Numbered from the stretch's first letter, positions 43,056 through 51,934 are shown. The stretch: DNA of 64,000 nt from Streptomyces roseoviridis (GCF_039535235.1 NZ_BAAAWU010000001.1:1178001-1242000); one strand, 5' to 3'. Notes: generated from the sequence alone by a model not told the origin. Numbers and translations: made by a program.

Positions 43056-43733
43056 TCAGCCGCCCTCAGAGTCGAGCAGGTACCCAACGCCACGAACGGT
43101 GCGGACGGCATGCCGGCCGAACGGCTCGTCGATCTTCATCCGCAAGTAGCGGATGTAGACATCGATGACGCTCTCGCTGCCGTCGTAGTCGGCGTCCCAG
43201 ACGTCGCGCAGGATGTCTGCCGTGTCGAGCGCCTTGCCTTTGTGGCGCATCAGGCATTCCAGCACGTGGTACTCGTGCGAGGTCAGCACGATTGAGGTGC
43301 GGCCACGGGCCACGCGATGTCGGGAGGGGTCCAGTGTGAGGTCACCGGCCACGAGCGCCGCAGCGCGCGCGGCTGAGCCGCACCGCGACAGAACTCGCAG
43401 CCGTGCGACCAAGTCCACCAAGGAGAAGGGCTTGGTCAGGTAGTCGTTGGCGCCCAGGTCGAACGCGGCGGCCTCGTCGCCCTCGCCGTACTTGGCGGTG
43501 AGCATCAGCACGGGCGTCCACACGTCCCGCGAGCGCATCCGCTGAAGGACCTCATACCCCTTGAGGCCGGTCAGCATGGTGTCGACGACCATGACGTCGT
43601 AGTCCTGCTCTGTCACCGCCCAGAGCCCCTTGACGCCGTCGGACTCCACGTCGACCTCGATGTGCTCCGAGAGCAGGGCTCGCTGGACCGTCTCGGCGAT
43701 CCGCGGCTCATCCTCCACTAGCAGGATCCGCAT
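43056..43733 (-). CDS. OmpR-type response regulator, no kinase alongside
   Basis: The 225-residue protein has a receiver domain with Asp51 in VMVVDTMLTGLKGYEVL and Lys in DYLTKPF. A winged-helix domain follows (LTSHEYHVLECLMRHKGKAL, VIDVYIRYLRMKID, VRTVRGVGYLL). No histidine kinase gene adjoins it within the window. The ~200 nt on each side hold nothing recognisable. It reads away from the DUF305 gene on the same strand. Confidence 0.9.
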   Translation of the reverse strand: MRILLVEDEPRIAETVQRALLSEHIEVDVESDGVKGLWAVTEQDYDVMVVDTMLTGLKGYEVLQRMRSRDVWTPVLMLTAKYGEGDEAAAFDLGANDYLTKPFSLVDLVARLRVLSRCGSAARAAALVAGDLTLDPSRHRVARGRTSIVLTSHEYHVLECLMRHKGKALDTADILRDVWDADYDGSESVIDVYIRYLRMKIDEPFGRHAVRTVRGVGYLLDSEGG

Positions 43734-43931
43734 CAGCCGCTCTCCGTCTTTTCAGTGCGGCGGCGCAGCCCGGCCGGAGTGACCGCGACAGGCGGCGCAC
43801 TGCGGCTTCGATGCCGAGCTCATCTCCGGCCAACCCGGGGTTCGGGCGAAGAGGGACGCGCCGACCCGCCATCCCGCCCTGCCGCGGCAAGCGTCCCTCA
43901 CCGCGGCAGAGCAGCCGGTTCCTCGGTGGGG

Positions 43932-44570
43932 TCAGCTCCTACCGAGCATCTTGTTCATCTGCTCAATCTCGGCCGTCTGGGCCTTGATCACCTCGTCGGC
44001 CAGCTTGAGGGCGGGGCCATACTTACCCTCCGCCTTCTCCTTCTTGGCCATCTCGATGGCGCCCTCGTGGTGCTTGATCATCATCTCGGCGAACATCTTG
44101 TCGAACTCGGCGCCTTTGGCCTTCATGAGCGCGTCCATGTCCGCCTTGCTCATCATGCCGGGCATGCCGTTCGCCATGTCGTGGCCCTGGCCGGACATGT
44201 CGGCGGGGACCTCCTCGCCCCACGAGGTGAGCCAGCCGGACATGGTCTTGATCTCCGGGTCCTGGGCGCCCTTGATCTTCGCGGCCAGTTCCTTGGTCTC
44301 CGCGGACTCCGCCCGCGTCGGGGCCAGGTCGGCCATCTCCACGGCCTGCCGGTGATGCTGGATCATGTCCTTGGCGAAGGAGACGTCCGCCGCGTTGTGG
44401 TCGACCGCCTGCGCCGGCGCGCTGGTGGCGGGGGCCGAGGTCGTGGACACCATGGAGCCCATGTCGTGGCCACTTCCGCCGTTGCCGCCACAGGCGGCGA
44501 GCACCAGGGCGGCGACGCCGCCGGTGGCGACGAGGGCGGTACGGCGGATCAGCTTACGGTGCGTGTTCAT
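43932..44570 (-). CDS. DUF305 lipoprotein
   Basis: The 212-residue protein has a signal peptide with lipobox LVLAAC near residue 26 and two DUF305 repeats: FAKDMIQHHRQAVEMADLA and FAEMMIKHHEGAIEMAKKE. A Met/His-rich linker (GQGHDMANGMPGMMSKADM) lies between them. The M-x2-HH and Met clusters suggest copper binding outside the membrane, as for CopM-like DUF305 proteins. It probably acts with the copper genes of the window. Confidence 0.85.
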   Translation of the reverse strand: MNTHRKLIRRTALVATGGVAALVLAACGGNGGSGHDMGSMVSTTSAPATSAPAQAVDHNAADVSFAKDMIQHHRQAVEMADLAPTRAESAETKELAAKIKGAQDPEIKTMSGWLTSWGEEVPADMSGQGHDMANGMPGMMSKADMDALMKAKGAEFDKMFAEMMIKHHEGAIEMAKKEKAEGKYGPALKLADEVIKAQTAEIEQMNKMLGRS

Positions 44571-44663
44571 GTATGACTCCTGCGTTCACTTCGGAAGGTA
44601 TGCCGGTGAGCGCCGCCTCGCCCGGTGGGACGAGCCACATGGGGAACGGCGCCGCGGTGCTTC

Positions 44664-45062
44664 CTAGATCCGCAGGAGCTGAAGTTCGGCGAGGGAGGGC
44701 GGAGCACGGCCGCCGTCGGCTGCAGCGGTGTCCGCGATCACGAGGCCGGCAGCCGGCTCGGCCGGGCAGATCACCGTGGGCGTGAGCGGGGGGAGCGAGA
44801 CCGAGGCTGCGAGAGCGGCCGTGGCGCACGTCGGATCGGCGTGGTCGCCGGGCGCTCCGTGGCCCGAGCAGTCGTGATCGCAGTGCTCAGTCGCCGCGTC
44901 GATCACCACGACCGCAGGCTGAGACGAGCCGCTCGCCTGCGCGATCGCAGGTACGGGCCCCATGGCGTGCATACCCAGCAGCCCAAGGAGCACGGCCAGG
45001 ACAAGAAGCACGTGCAGGCGCAGCCTCTTCGGCTGCCCTGCACACGTCCTGTCGGCACTCAT
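44664..45062 (-). CDS. DUF6153-like small membrane protein (copy 2)
   Basis: The 132-residue product has a membrane helix (VLLVLAVLLGLLGMHAMGP), a Cys/His segment (TEHCDHDCSGHGAPGDHADP) and the tail LAELQLLRI. It shares helix, His-rich middle and tail with copies at 38059, 48669 and 52869. It lies 27 nt downstream of the aminotransferase-like gene and 93 nt upstream of the DUF305 gene on the same strand. Confidence 0.65.
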   Translation of the reverse strand: MSADRTCAGQPKRLRLHVLLVLAVLLGLLGMHAMGPVPAIAQASGSSQPAVVVIDAATEHCDHDCSGHGAPGDHADPTCATAALAASVSLPPLTPTVICPAEPAAGLVIADTAAADGGRAPPSLAELQLLRI

Positions 45063-45089
45063 AGCCCCATCGTAGGCCCTGGCCGGATC

Positions 45090-46376
45090 TCAGCGGGTGA
45101 GATCGGCCAGGCTGTCGAGTGCGGTGTCGATCTCTGCCGGCGTGTTGATGACGGCGGTGCCGATGCGGGTGTAGTTCAAGGTGGACAGCCGTACGCGGCG
45201 GGTGGCGGCGTGGTCGACGACCTGCTGGTGGGTGTGTCCGGCCACGCTGAAGCAGGTGATGCCGGCAGACAGATCCGGGTCGGCAGGTGTGTGCACGGTG
45301 ATCCCGGGGATGCGGCCCAGTCCTTGCTTCGCCCGCGTCGACAGCTGTGTGATGCGGGCGGCGACGCGTGCTCGGCCCAGCCGCTCATGCAGCTCTACCG
45401 CCGCCGGCAGGGCGAAGGCGTGCTCGAACGCCAGGAACCCGCCGGGTGACAGGGACGCTGTTCCTCCGCTCGCGATGAAGCTCACGAAGGTCGGCCGCAG
45501 CTGGTCGAGGACGTCCGGCGCCACCCAGATCAGCCCCGTTCCCCGGGGGCCGAACAGCCATTTGTGTGTTCCGGCGATCACCACGTCCGCGCCCAGGCCG
45601 GCGGCGTCCTCGTCCACTGCCGCCAGCCCGTGCACGCCGTCGACGACCAGCAGGCACCGGTCGGCAGGACTGCGCCCTTCATTGGCCCGGCGCACCACCT
45701 CGGCCACCGCCCGCACCGGCATACGGAGCCCTGTGCTGGACTGCACCCAGGTGATCCCGACGACTCTGGTGTTCGGGCGAATCGCCTCGCCGACCGCCGC
45801 TGCGATGCCTTGCGCCGTCGCGGTGGCCGAGTCGGCGAACCAGGAGGCCAGCCGCACCGTGTTGCCGTGCTTCTCGGCGGCCAGTCGGGCGGCGGTGCGA
45901 TGGGAGCTGTGGTCGAGCTCCGTCAGCAGGAACTCTTGTCCCGGACGGGTCACGACGCCGTTGTAGACGACACCCAGCCCGATGCTCGTGCTCGCCGTCA
46001 TCGCGATCTCCTCGGCCCGGCCACCCAGATAGCCGGCGAGCGCCTGGCGCACCCGGGGCCATCCGGTCGGACCGTCGGGCAACGACAGCCCCGATGGCAC
46101 CGACAGAGGATTGGCGTCGACCTGAGCGCTCAGATGATCCACCGCATCTCGCACCACCTTCGGATGCGAAGCCAGGTAGAACAACGCGAGGTTCGCCCAC
46201 CCCGGCTCCAGACGGAACTGCGCCCGCAAGGCGTCCCAGTCCACTCGCCCATCAGGCGTAGTGACCGGCTGCTCCGGCGGTGTACTCGCCCCTGCCGCGC
46301 AGGCGCTGGGCGCGAGGGTCACCGCCACCGCTCCCGCGGATCTCACCAGCAGATCGCGCCGACTCGTCATCGACAT
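45090..46376 (-). CDS. Aminotransferase class V-fold PLP enzyme with Tat-like leader
   Basis: The 428-residue protein begins MSMTSRRDLLVRSAGAVAVT, a twin-arginine export signal. The fold-type I core follows: SIGLGVVYNGV, LLTELDHSSHRTAARL, CLLVVDGVHGLAAVD and the PLP lysine in VIAGTHKWLFGPRGTG. It resembles isopenicillin-N-epimerase or cysteine-desulfurase-like exported proteins. The substrate is unknown. It probably starts the leftward transcript into copy 2 of DUF6153. Confidence 0.8.
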   Translation of the reverse strand: MSMTSRRDLLVRSAGAVAVTLAPSACAAGASTPPEQPVTTPDGRVDWDALRAQFRLEPGWANLALFYLASHPKVVRDAVDHLSAQVDANPLSVPSGLSLPDGPTGWPRVRQALAGYLGGRAEEIAMTASTSIGLGVVYNGVVTRPGQEFLLTELDHSSHRTAARLAAEKHGNTVRLASWFADSATATAQGIAAAVGEAIRPNTRVVGITWVQSSTGLRMPVRAVAEVVRRANEGRSPADRCLLVVDGVHGLAAVDEDAAGLGADVVIAGTHKWLFGPRGTGLIWVAPDVLDQLRPTFVSFIASGGTASLSPGGFLAFEHAFALPAAVELHERLGRARVAARITQLSTRAKQGLGRIPGITVHTPADPDLSAGITCFSVAGHTHQQVVDHAATRRVRLSTLNYTRIGTAVINTPAEIDTALDSLADLTR

Positions 46377-46562
46377 CCAGCACCCCTTTGCACCGCGACC
46401 GGCGAAGCGGCGGCAGAATAGCTGTCGGTGCCCTTCTGGTGACGACGTTACGCAAGGTGGCTACGGGTGCCCACATCACGATCACCCGGACGGCTTGAAC
46501 AGGGCTTCGTAGGAACAACCCCTTCGCCTGAGCGGGACTGCCCTCTGAGCTGCCCGTCTACT

Positions 46563-46970
46563 ATGAACGCGAATGCGGGATCAGCGGAGAGGACACGGGC
46601 CATGCGTCGGCTGGGGGAGCTTGAGGCGGAGATCATGGACCGCTTCTGGAGATGGAACCGCCCCGCCACCGTGCGTGAGGTCGTCGACGACATCAACCTC
46701 CATCGCGACGTCGCGTACACGACCGTGACGACGGTCACCAGCATCCTCTTCAACAAGGGCTACCTCACGCGCGCCAGAGACGGTCGGATCTGGCGGTACA
46801 AGGCCGTCGCGACCCGCGAGGCGTACTCGGCCGCGCTCATGGAGGACGGCCTGGAAGCGAGTGAGGACCGGCCTGCGGCCCTCGTCCAGTTTGTGGAGAA
46901 CCTCGACGACAGCGAGATCACAGCACTCCGCAAGGCCCTTCGGGACGTCGGACGACGGGCGAAGCAGTGA
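46563..46970 (+). CDS. BlaI/MecI/CopY-family repressor
   Basis: The 135-residue protein has the BlaI winged helix: MRRLGELEAEIMDRFWRW, ATVREVVDDI and VAYTTVTTVTSILFNKGYLT, followed by a dimerisation helix. BlaI proteins repress beta-lactam, cell-wall or copper genes and are cleaved when a partner BlaR-type peptidase is activated. The M56 peptidase gene overlaps by 4 nt. A start at 46602 is also possible. The CTAAG sites in the window are candidate targets. Confidence 0.85.
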   Translation: MNANAGSAERTRAMRRLGELEAEIMDRFWRWNRPATVREVVDDINLHRDVAYTTVTTVTSILFNKGYLTRARDGRIWRYKAVATREAYSAALMEDGLEASEDRPAALVQFVENLDDSEITALRKALRDVGRRAKQ

Positions 46971-47875
46971 ACGCGGCGCCTGCGCTCCTGGGATACGCGG
47001 CCGTCGTCGGCGTCGCTGCCCCACGCCTGATGATGCGCAGCGCCTGGCCACACCGGGCACCGGCGCTCGCAGCGGCCATATGGCTCGCCCTCATGCTGTC
47101 GTTCACCCTCGCGACCGCGCTCGCCGCGTCGCAGCTGGCGACGCCCACGGAACACCTGCACGCGGGACTCGTCGGGCTGCTGCACGCCTGCGGCCTGGGG
47201 ACGGGAGCTTCGGAACCCAACCCGACCACCGCCGACCGGCTGGCCCTGGCGATGCCCGTCGCCGTTGTCGCCGCCTTCGCAGGCGCCTACCTCTTCCACG
47301 TGACGCGAGCGGGAATCGTGCGTGCCCGGCACCGCGACCGGCTCGACAAGGTGGGGGTGCGCTCCGACCGCCTGCGCGCCACCGTCCTGCCGCACGGCAC
47401 CCCCGCCGCGTACTGCCTCCCGGGTCTCCGTTCCCGCATTGTCGTGAGCGAGGCCGCCGTGCGACTGCTCACGGAAGAGCAGCTCGACGCCGTCCTGGAG
47501 CACGAGCGGGCACACATCGCCGGCCGCCATCATCTGCTGATCGCGGCCGCACAGGCCTTCGCCACGGTCTTCCCCTGGATGCCGCTCGCCCGCCGGGGAC
47601 GGGACGAGATGGCTGTCCTCCTTGAGATGATCGCCGACGACCGCGCCCTGCGAAGCCACTCCCACGAGGTTCTGGCGACCGCGATGTACGAGATGGCCGC
47701 CGGCCGGGCGCCGAAGGCCGCGTTCGGCGCGGGCGGCTCGACCGCCCTGCTCCGCATCAAGCGCATCCTCGGTCCGCGCCGGGCCCCTCACCCGGCTCTC
47801 TGGGGCTCGGTGGCCTCCGTCGCCCTGGCCATCCCGCTGCTGCCGCTGCTGGTGGCCTGCCCGCCCGGCGTCTGA
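46967..47875 (+). CDS. M56-family (BlaR1-like) membrane metallopeptidase
   Basis: The 302-residue protein has membrane segments at both ends and the zinc motif HERAH in LDAVLEHERAHIAGRHHLL. EMIADDRALR supplies the third ligand region. There is no extracellular penicillin-binding domain, so it is the short M56 type common in actinomycetes. It should cleave or inactivate the BlaI partner encoded just upstream. GTG start inside the BlaI stop. Confidence 0.85.
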   Translation: MNAAPALLGYAAVVGVAAPRLMMRSAWPHRAPALAAAIWLALMLSFTLATALAASQLATPTEHLHAGLVGLLHACGLGTGASEPNPTTADRLALAMPVAVVAAFAGAYLFHVTRAGIVRARHRDRLDKVGVRSDRLRATVLPHGTPAAYCLPGLRSRIVVSEAAVRLLTEEQLDAVLEHERAHIAGRHHLLIAAAQAFATVFPWMPLARRGRDEMAVLLEMIADDRALRSHSHEVLATAMYEMAAGRAPKAAFGAGGSTALLRIKRILGPRRAPHPALWGSVASVALAIPLLPLLVACPPGV

Positions 47876-47964
47876 CCGTACGCACCGACTCCGCCGTCCG
47901 ACGCACTCACGCCGCTCATCAGGTGGCCCGGGATACGGCCCCGGGACCACCTCTCACGGCTCCT

Positions 47965-48111
47965 TCACGCCACCTTGACCATGGTCTGTCCGCAGCAGCA
48001 GGTCGGAGCCTGCTGACCGCCGCACGTCGCCGGGGCGCCCTTCGTCACGGTCAGCTCACAACCGCAGCCCTCGTCGGGACACCGGTAGACCTCGCCCTCA
48101 CGGAACGGCAT
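47965..48111 (-). CDS. Desulforedoxin-like Cys-rich small protein
   Basis: The 48-residue product has seven cysteines: EGEVYRCPDEGCGCELTVTK and APTCCCGQTMVKVA. The start and end match the desulforedoxin/desulfoferrodoxin N-domain (EGxVYKC...CCGxxM), with extra Cys and a longer loop. It probably binds iron or a toxic metal. It is read from the MerR-type promoter at 48152-48183 and has GAAGAAGG upstream. Confidence 0.65.
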   Translation of the reverse strand: MPFREGEVYRCPDEGCGCELTVTKGAPATCGGQQAPTCCCGQTMVKVA

Positions 48112-48151
48112 TCCGCTCACCTTCTTCTGGCTCGTCGGTCCGTCACGAGCA

Positions 48152-48183
48152 ATGCTGGAACCCGGCCCCTGGGGCCAGGTCAA
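48152..48183 (-). promoter_or_regulatory. MerR-type promoter with 20-bp spacer
   Basis: On the minus strand TTGACC (48183-48178) and CAGCAT (48157-48152) are separated by 20 nt, the overlong spacing typical of MerR-activated promoters. The spacer holds the palindrome GGCCCC-A-GGGGCC. It drives the Cys-rich protein and lies just before the divergent MerR gene. Confidence 0.65.
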
Positions 48184-48205
48184 CACTGGAGGTGAGGAGG
48201 AGAAC

Positions 48206-48622
48206 ATGACATCGCGAGCCCTGACCATCGGCCAAGCCGCGCGCGCGGCGGGCGTGACCCGTAAGGCCATCCGCGTGTACGAGGCGAAGGGCCTGCTGCC
48301 ACGGCCGGAGCGGACACTGACCGGCTACCGGCTCTTCTCCCAGGACGACGTGGCGCTCTTGACCTTCATACGGCGCGCCCGTGCCCTGGGACTGCGTCTC
48401 GACGATGTCCACGCTGTACTTGACATCCGCCGTGGTGGGCAGCCGCCGTGCGATGCCGTACGCGATCTCCTCGACGTGCGCATCGCGGAGATCGACGCCA
48501 CCGTCGACGACCTCCTTGCCTTGCGCCGGTCCCTTGCCGAGGCCCGGAAGGCCGCCGAGAACGACCGCTCGTGCGGCGAACCGTCGATGGTCTGCTCCAT
48601 CATCGAGAAGCCCCGGGTCTGA
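48206..48622 (+). CDS. MerR-family metal-responsive regulator
   Basis: The 138-residue protein has the MerR winged helix (LTIGQAARAAGVTRKAIRVY, LTGYRLFSQDDV) and a dimerisation helix. Cys82, Cys123 and Cys130 recall the three metal ligands of Hg/Pb/Cd-type MerR proteins, with slightly different spacing at the C-terminus. The ATG has GGAGGTGAGGAGG upstream. It should activate the small Cys-rich gene across the divergent region. Confidence 0.85.
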   Translation: MTSRALTIGQAARAAGVTRKAIRVYEAKGLLPRPERTLTGYRLFSQDDVALLTFIRRARALGLRLDDVHAVLDIRRGGQPPCDAVRDLLDVRIAEIDATVDDLLALRRSLAEARKAAENDRSCGEPSMVCSIIEKPRV

Positions 48623-48668
48623 AGGCCCCCGGTCCCGACGCGTCACCCGGGCTGGTTATGATCGCGCC

Positions 48669-49085
48669 GTGGTAACGGAACCTACGGCGGTGAGCAAGCG
48701 CCGCACGCGCGCTCTGGTTCCGCCGTGGTCGCGACTGCTGTGGCTCGGAGCGCTGCTCTTCGGGCTCCTGTACGCGCACGGCCTCCACGCCGACAGCAAC
48801 GCCGGACACACGGCACCGGGCAGTGTCGTCACCACCGCCGTCGGACACGTCCACGACCGGGTCCAGGCGTCCTTCGACGACCAAGACCCCGATGGGGACC
48901 GGGCGCACGCAGTCCAGGACTGCGCGACCGGGCAGCCCCCCGCAGGGTTCGACATCCTGCCGCCCGTGGTGTCCCCGCTTGCCGTGGAGCGCGCTCTCGA
49001 CGACGCGGCCGGCATCGGCAAAGCCGCGGTGACGGTTCCTCCCGCAGCGGGATCCTGCCCCGCCCCGGCCGTTCTGCGTATCTAG
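48669..49085 (+). CDS. DUF6153-like small membrane protein (copy 3)
   Basis: The 138-residue product has the helix LLWLGALLFGLLYAHGLHAD, close to copy 1 (LLGLAALLFGLLAGHGVHTD). An acidic His-containing middle with DCATGQPP and the tail APAVLRI follow. It starts at GTG 46 nt after the MerR stop. The family is unassigned functionally. Confidence 0.65.
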   Translation: MVTEPTAVSKRRTRALVPPWSRLLWLGALLFGLLYAHGLHADSNAGHTAPGSVVTTAVGHVHDRVQASFDDQDPDGDRAHAVQDCATGQPPAGFDILPPVVSPLAVERALDDAAGIGKAAVTVPPAAGSCPAPAVLRI

Positions 49086-49294
49086 CAGGAATTCGGGGCG
49101 GCAGGCCGCCTCTGGGCTCGAGCCCGCCCTCTTCACTCGGCTCACCGCCAGGTCATCTCTTCGCGTCCCGTCCGAAGCGCCGTCTCGCCGACAGGCCACG
49201 CTTTGGGCCCGCTCCCTCGCGCGTTCCGGCGCCGCTTCCGCCCGCCCGGCGGAAGGCCGGCTGCCACGCGCCCACCGCACCATGGAAGGCACCC

Positions 49295-50029
49295 GTGTCC
49301 CTGCTCACCGACCGGCCCGCATCTCATGACACCGCGCCACAGTCCGCACCGGGAGGACGTGCCGCCGCTCGGCGCGCCGGCCGATCCCGCCGCAAGCGCA
49401 AGCAACCGCTGGCCGGCCGCTATATCGGCTATGTCCTGTACTTCGTCGGCGCCGGCCTCATCAGCGGCGCCGTGGTGCACCATCCACTCGACCCCGCCCG
49501 TTACACCGTGGTGGCCGTCATCGGCGTCCTCGTCTTCCTCGTCGCCACACTCGTCAACGAGTTCCTGCTGGCCCAGGACCGTCCGCCGCTCGCCCGCGGC
49601 CTCGTGGTGATCGGCGCCTCCCTGCTGCTGTCCTTCGGCATCGGCATGCTCAGCGGCGGGCTCCAGCACTTCGAGGACTTCCCTGCGCGCGCGGCGATCC
49701 TCGTCCCTCTTGGGATCGTCGTCTCGTTCATCGCCTTCGTACTCAAGGACGCGGAGACCTCCTCCCGCCGCATCTTCAGCCCCCTCGGACTGGCCGTCCT
49801 ACTTCTCGCCGGCGGTTGCTACTTCGGTCTGAGCACCCTCGCTGCCGGTATGGCCGGTGAGGCGGCCGAGGACGGCGGACACAGCCACGGGGGCAGTGCA
49901 CCGGAGCCCGACGACCACGGAACCGAGCCCGAACCGTCGGATCCTTCCTCGACCACCGAACCGAGCAGGCCTGGCGAGGCGCCCACGAGCGCCGAGCCCG
50001 AAGATGCGGCCGATGGTCACGCTCACTGA
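49295..50029 (+). CDS. Five-helix membrane protein with His-rich tail (paralogue A)
   Basis: The 244-residue protein has a basic N-terminus, about five membrane segments (YIGYVLYFVGAGLISGAVVH, VNEFLLAQDRPPLARGLVVI, LSGGLQHFEDFPARAA) and an acidic C-terminus with GGHSHGGS and DGHAH. It is clearly paralogous to the product of 52119-52781. The His tail suggests metal binding at the membrane surface. The GTG has GGAAGG upstream. Confidence 0.65.
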   Translation: MSLLTDRPASHDTAPQSAPGGRAAARRAGRSRRKRKQPLAGRYIGYVLYFVGAGLISGAVVHHPLDPARYTVVAVIGVLVFLVATLVNEFLLAQDRPPLARGLVVIGASLLLSFGIGMLSGGLQHFEDFPARAAILVPLGIVVSFIAFVLKDAETSSRRIFSPLGLAVLLLAGGCYFGLSTLAAGMAGEAAEDGGHSHGGSAPEPDDHGTEPEPSDPSSTTEPSRPGEAPTSAEPEDAADGHAH

Positions 50030-50086
50030 ACTCGCGGTCGGCTCCTGTCCGTCGGGCGGGAACCGCACCGCATCCGCACTCGTCTT

Positions 50087-50099
50087 CTAAGTCACTTAG
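50087..50099. promoter_or_regulatory. Perfect CTAAG-N3-CTTAG site before the L,D-transpeptidase
   Basis: CTAAGTCACTTAG is a perfect inverted repeat, extended as TTCTAAG...CTTAGA, 21 nt upstream of the L,D-transpeptidase ATG. At this distance a bound repressor would block the promoter. Confidence 0.55.
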
Positions 50100-50120
50100 A
50101 GCATTAGTCGGAAGGCCGCT

Positions 50121-51323
50121 ATGAAGAACACGAGATCCCGCAACCAGCGCCGCGCCGTACACGTGGTCGCGCTCACCTCGGCCGCCGCACTCCTCGTCGC
50201 CGGATGCAGCTCGGCAGGGGCGACCGGCTCCGGCACCGAAGGCGCCGGAAAGCCGGCGAAGGAGACCGCGAAGAGCGGCGGACCGTCCTCGATAGCCATC
50301 GACACCAAGACGTCCGGAAAGATCACGGTCATAGCCGACGGAGGCGCGCTGACCTCCGTGGACGTGAGCGCCCCAGGCCCCGGAAAGGTCGGAGGAACGC
50401 TCTCCGAGGACAAGTCCGTCTGGACCTCGACCACCCCCCTGGCCCCCGGCGCCACGTACACGATCTCCGCCCGGGGCACCGGAGGTGACGGCGCACCCCT
50501 GAGCAAGTCGACGAGCTACACGACCCCGGCGGCCGCAAAGACCTTCGTCGGCACGTACAACGCCGACAAGGGGTCGACCGTAGGCGTCGCCCTGCCGGTC
50601 TCGATCACGTTCAACAAGCCCATCCACGACAAGGCCGCCGTCGAGCGGAAGCTCAAGGTGACCTCGTCCCCGGCGATCGAGGGCGCCTGGAGCTGGCTGA
50701 AGGACCGGGACGGAAAGGACCGGATCGACTACAGGCCGAAGGAGTACTGGAAGCCGGGCACCTCGGTCACGCTGCGCATGGACCTCGCCGGCGTGGACGC
50801 GGGCGGCGGCGTCTACGGCACCCAGCAGCGCGTCGTGAACTTCCGCATCGGCGACGCCGTGACCAGCACCGTCGACGTCGTGAAGAAGACCATGACGGTC
50901 TCCCGTAACGGGAAGGTCCTGCGGACCCTCAAGGTCTCCACCGGCAAGGAGACCTTCGAGACCTGGAACGGCACCATGGTCGTTCTGAGCAAGGTCCCCT
51001 CGATCCGGATGAACTCCGCCACCGTCGGCATCTTCGGGCCCGAGGCGTACGACCTCGGCGATGTGAAGTGGGACGTCCAGCTCACCCCGTCCGGTACGTA
51101 CGCGCACGCCGCGCCATGGAACGAGGGCAAGTTCGGCCGCGTCAACGCCAGTCACGGATGTATCGGCATGAGCACGTCGGACGCCAAGTGGTTCTACGAC
51201 CAGGTGCGCTTTGGCGACCCGGTCACCGTCGTGAACTCCAAGGACACGGTCGCGGTGAACAACGGTTACGGCGCCTGGAACGTCGACTGGGAGACCTGGA
51301 AGAAGGGGAGCGCCCTCTCCTGA
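50121..51323 (+). CDS. L,D-transpeptidase lipoprotein
   Basis: The 400-residue protein has a lipobox (LLVAGC, Cys about residue 30), Ig-like domains (about 55-250) and a C-terminal YkuD domain. The catalytic motif is ASHGCIGMS (His345, Cys347). It makes 3-3 cross-links in peptidoglycan at the outer membrane surface side, independently of beta-lactam-sensitive enzymes. Its promoter carries the CTAAG site and a BlaI-M56 pair lies 3 kb upstream. Confidence 0.9.
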   Translation: MKNTRSRNQRRAVHVVALTSAAALLVAGCSSAGATGSGTEGAGKPAKETAKSGGPSSIAIDTKTSGKITVIADGGALTSVDVSAPGPGKVGGTLSEDKSVWTSTTPLAPGATYTISARGTGGDGAPLSKSTSYTTPAAAKTFVGTYNADKGSTVGVALPVSITFNKPIHDKAAVERKLKVTSSPAIEGAWSWLKDRDGKDRIDYRPKEYWKPGTSVTLRMDLAGVDAGGGVYGTQQRVVNFRIGDAVTSTVDVVKKTMTVSRNGKVLRTLKVSTGKETFETWNGTMVVLSKVPSIRMNSATVGIFGPEAYDLGDVKWDVQLTPSGTYAHAAPWNEGKFGRVNASHGCIGMSTSDAKWFYDQVRFGDPVTVVNSKDTVAVNNGYGAWNVDWETWKKGSALS

Positions 51324-51362
51324 CTCCGCCCGTCCGGGAGTGACGAAGATCCTGCTGTTCTT

Positions 51363-51385
51363 CTAAGCAGTTTCGTAGATTACGA
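51363..51385. promoter_or_regulatory. CTAAG half site plus TCGTA palindrome
   Basis: CTAAGCAG (51363-51370) is the left half of the CTAAG motif, and TCGTAGATTACGA (51373-51385) is a separate perfect 5-bp-arm palindrome. They precede the membrane protein gene at 51479. Confidence 0.35.
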
Positions 51386-51478
51386 TCGGTTCCGCCGTCG
51401 GCCGGTCCTTCGGAGCAGGCTCCCCCGCAGTGGCGTGCTCACCCGGCCGACGGCATCCCTCTTCGAAGGAGTACGTCC

Positions 51479-51934
51479 ATGGGCAGCTGGCCTGTGCGGA
51501 GATGGGCCGTCGCCGTGGCAGTGGCTCTCCTCGCGGCGATCATGATCGGCGTGCCCACCGGTGTCGTCCCGTCGCCGTTGTACACACGGATGACGCCGGT
51601 CCTCTGGTGGAATTACCCGGTCTGGCTCGCCAGCTCGGTTCTTGAGGGCCTGCTGGTGGCGACGTACGTCCGCGTGGGCCCCCGCGCCGCCGACGAGCGG
51701 GCCCGGGAGGACCGCCCGGTGACGGCGCGGGCCCTGGGCGCCGGTCTGCTGTCGGCCTTCGCGGTGGGCTGCCCCATCTGCAACAAGCTCGTCGTGCTCG
51801 CCATCGGCGTGAGCGGCGCCCTGTCCTTCTGGGCACCGCTCCAGCCCGTTCTGGCGCTCGCCTCAATGGGACTTCTCCTGTACGCGCTGGTCCGCCGGCT
51901 CCGCACGGCCGAGAACTGCCCCGTACCTGTTTGA
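51479..51934 (+). CDS. Four-helix membrane protein with CPxCN motif
   Basis: The 151-residue protein has about four membrane segments, and LLSAFAVGCPICNKLVVLAI places a Cys-Pro-x-Cys in a membrane helix. Such a motif may bind a metal or act in thiol redox. I recognise related Streptomyces hypothetical membrane proteins but no assigned function. The ATG follows GAAGGAG. Confidence 0.6.
   Translation: MGSWPVRRWAVAVAVALLAAIMIGVPTGVVPSPLYTRMTPVLWWNYPVWLASSVLEGLLVATYVRVGPRAADERAREDRPVTARALGAGLLSAFAVGCPICNKLVVLAIGVSGALSFWAPLQPVLALASMGLLLYALVRRLRTAENCPVPV

Noticed and set aside
51363..51385. A full CTAAG-N3-CTTAG operator before the CPxCN protein
   Set aside because: Only the left half is present; the adjacent palindrome has a different sequence, so it was listed as a weak site only.
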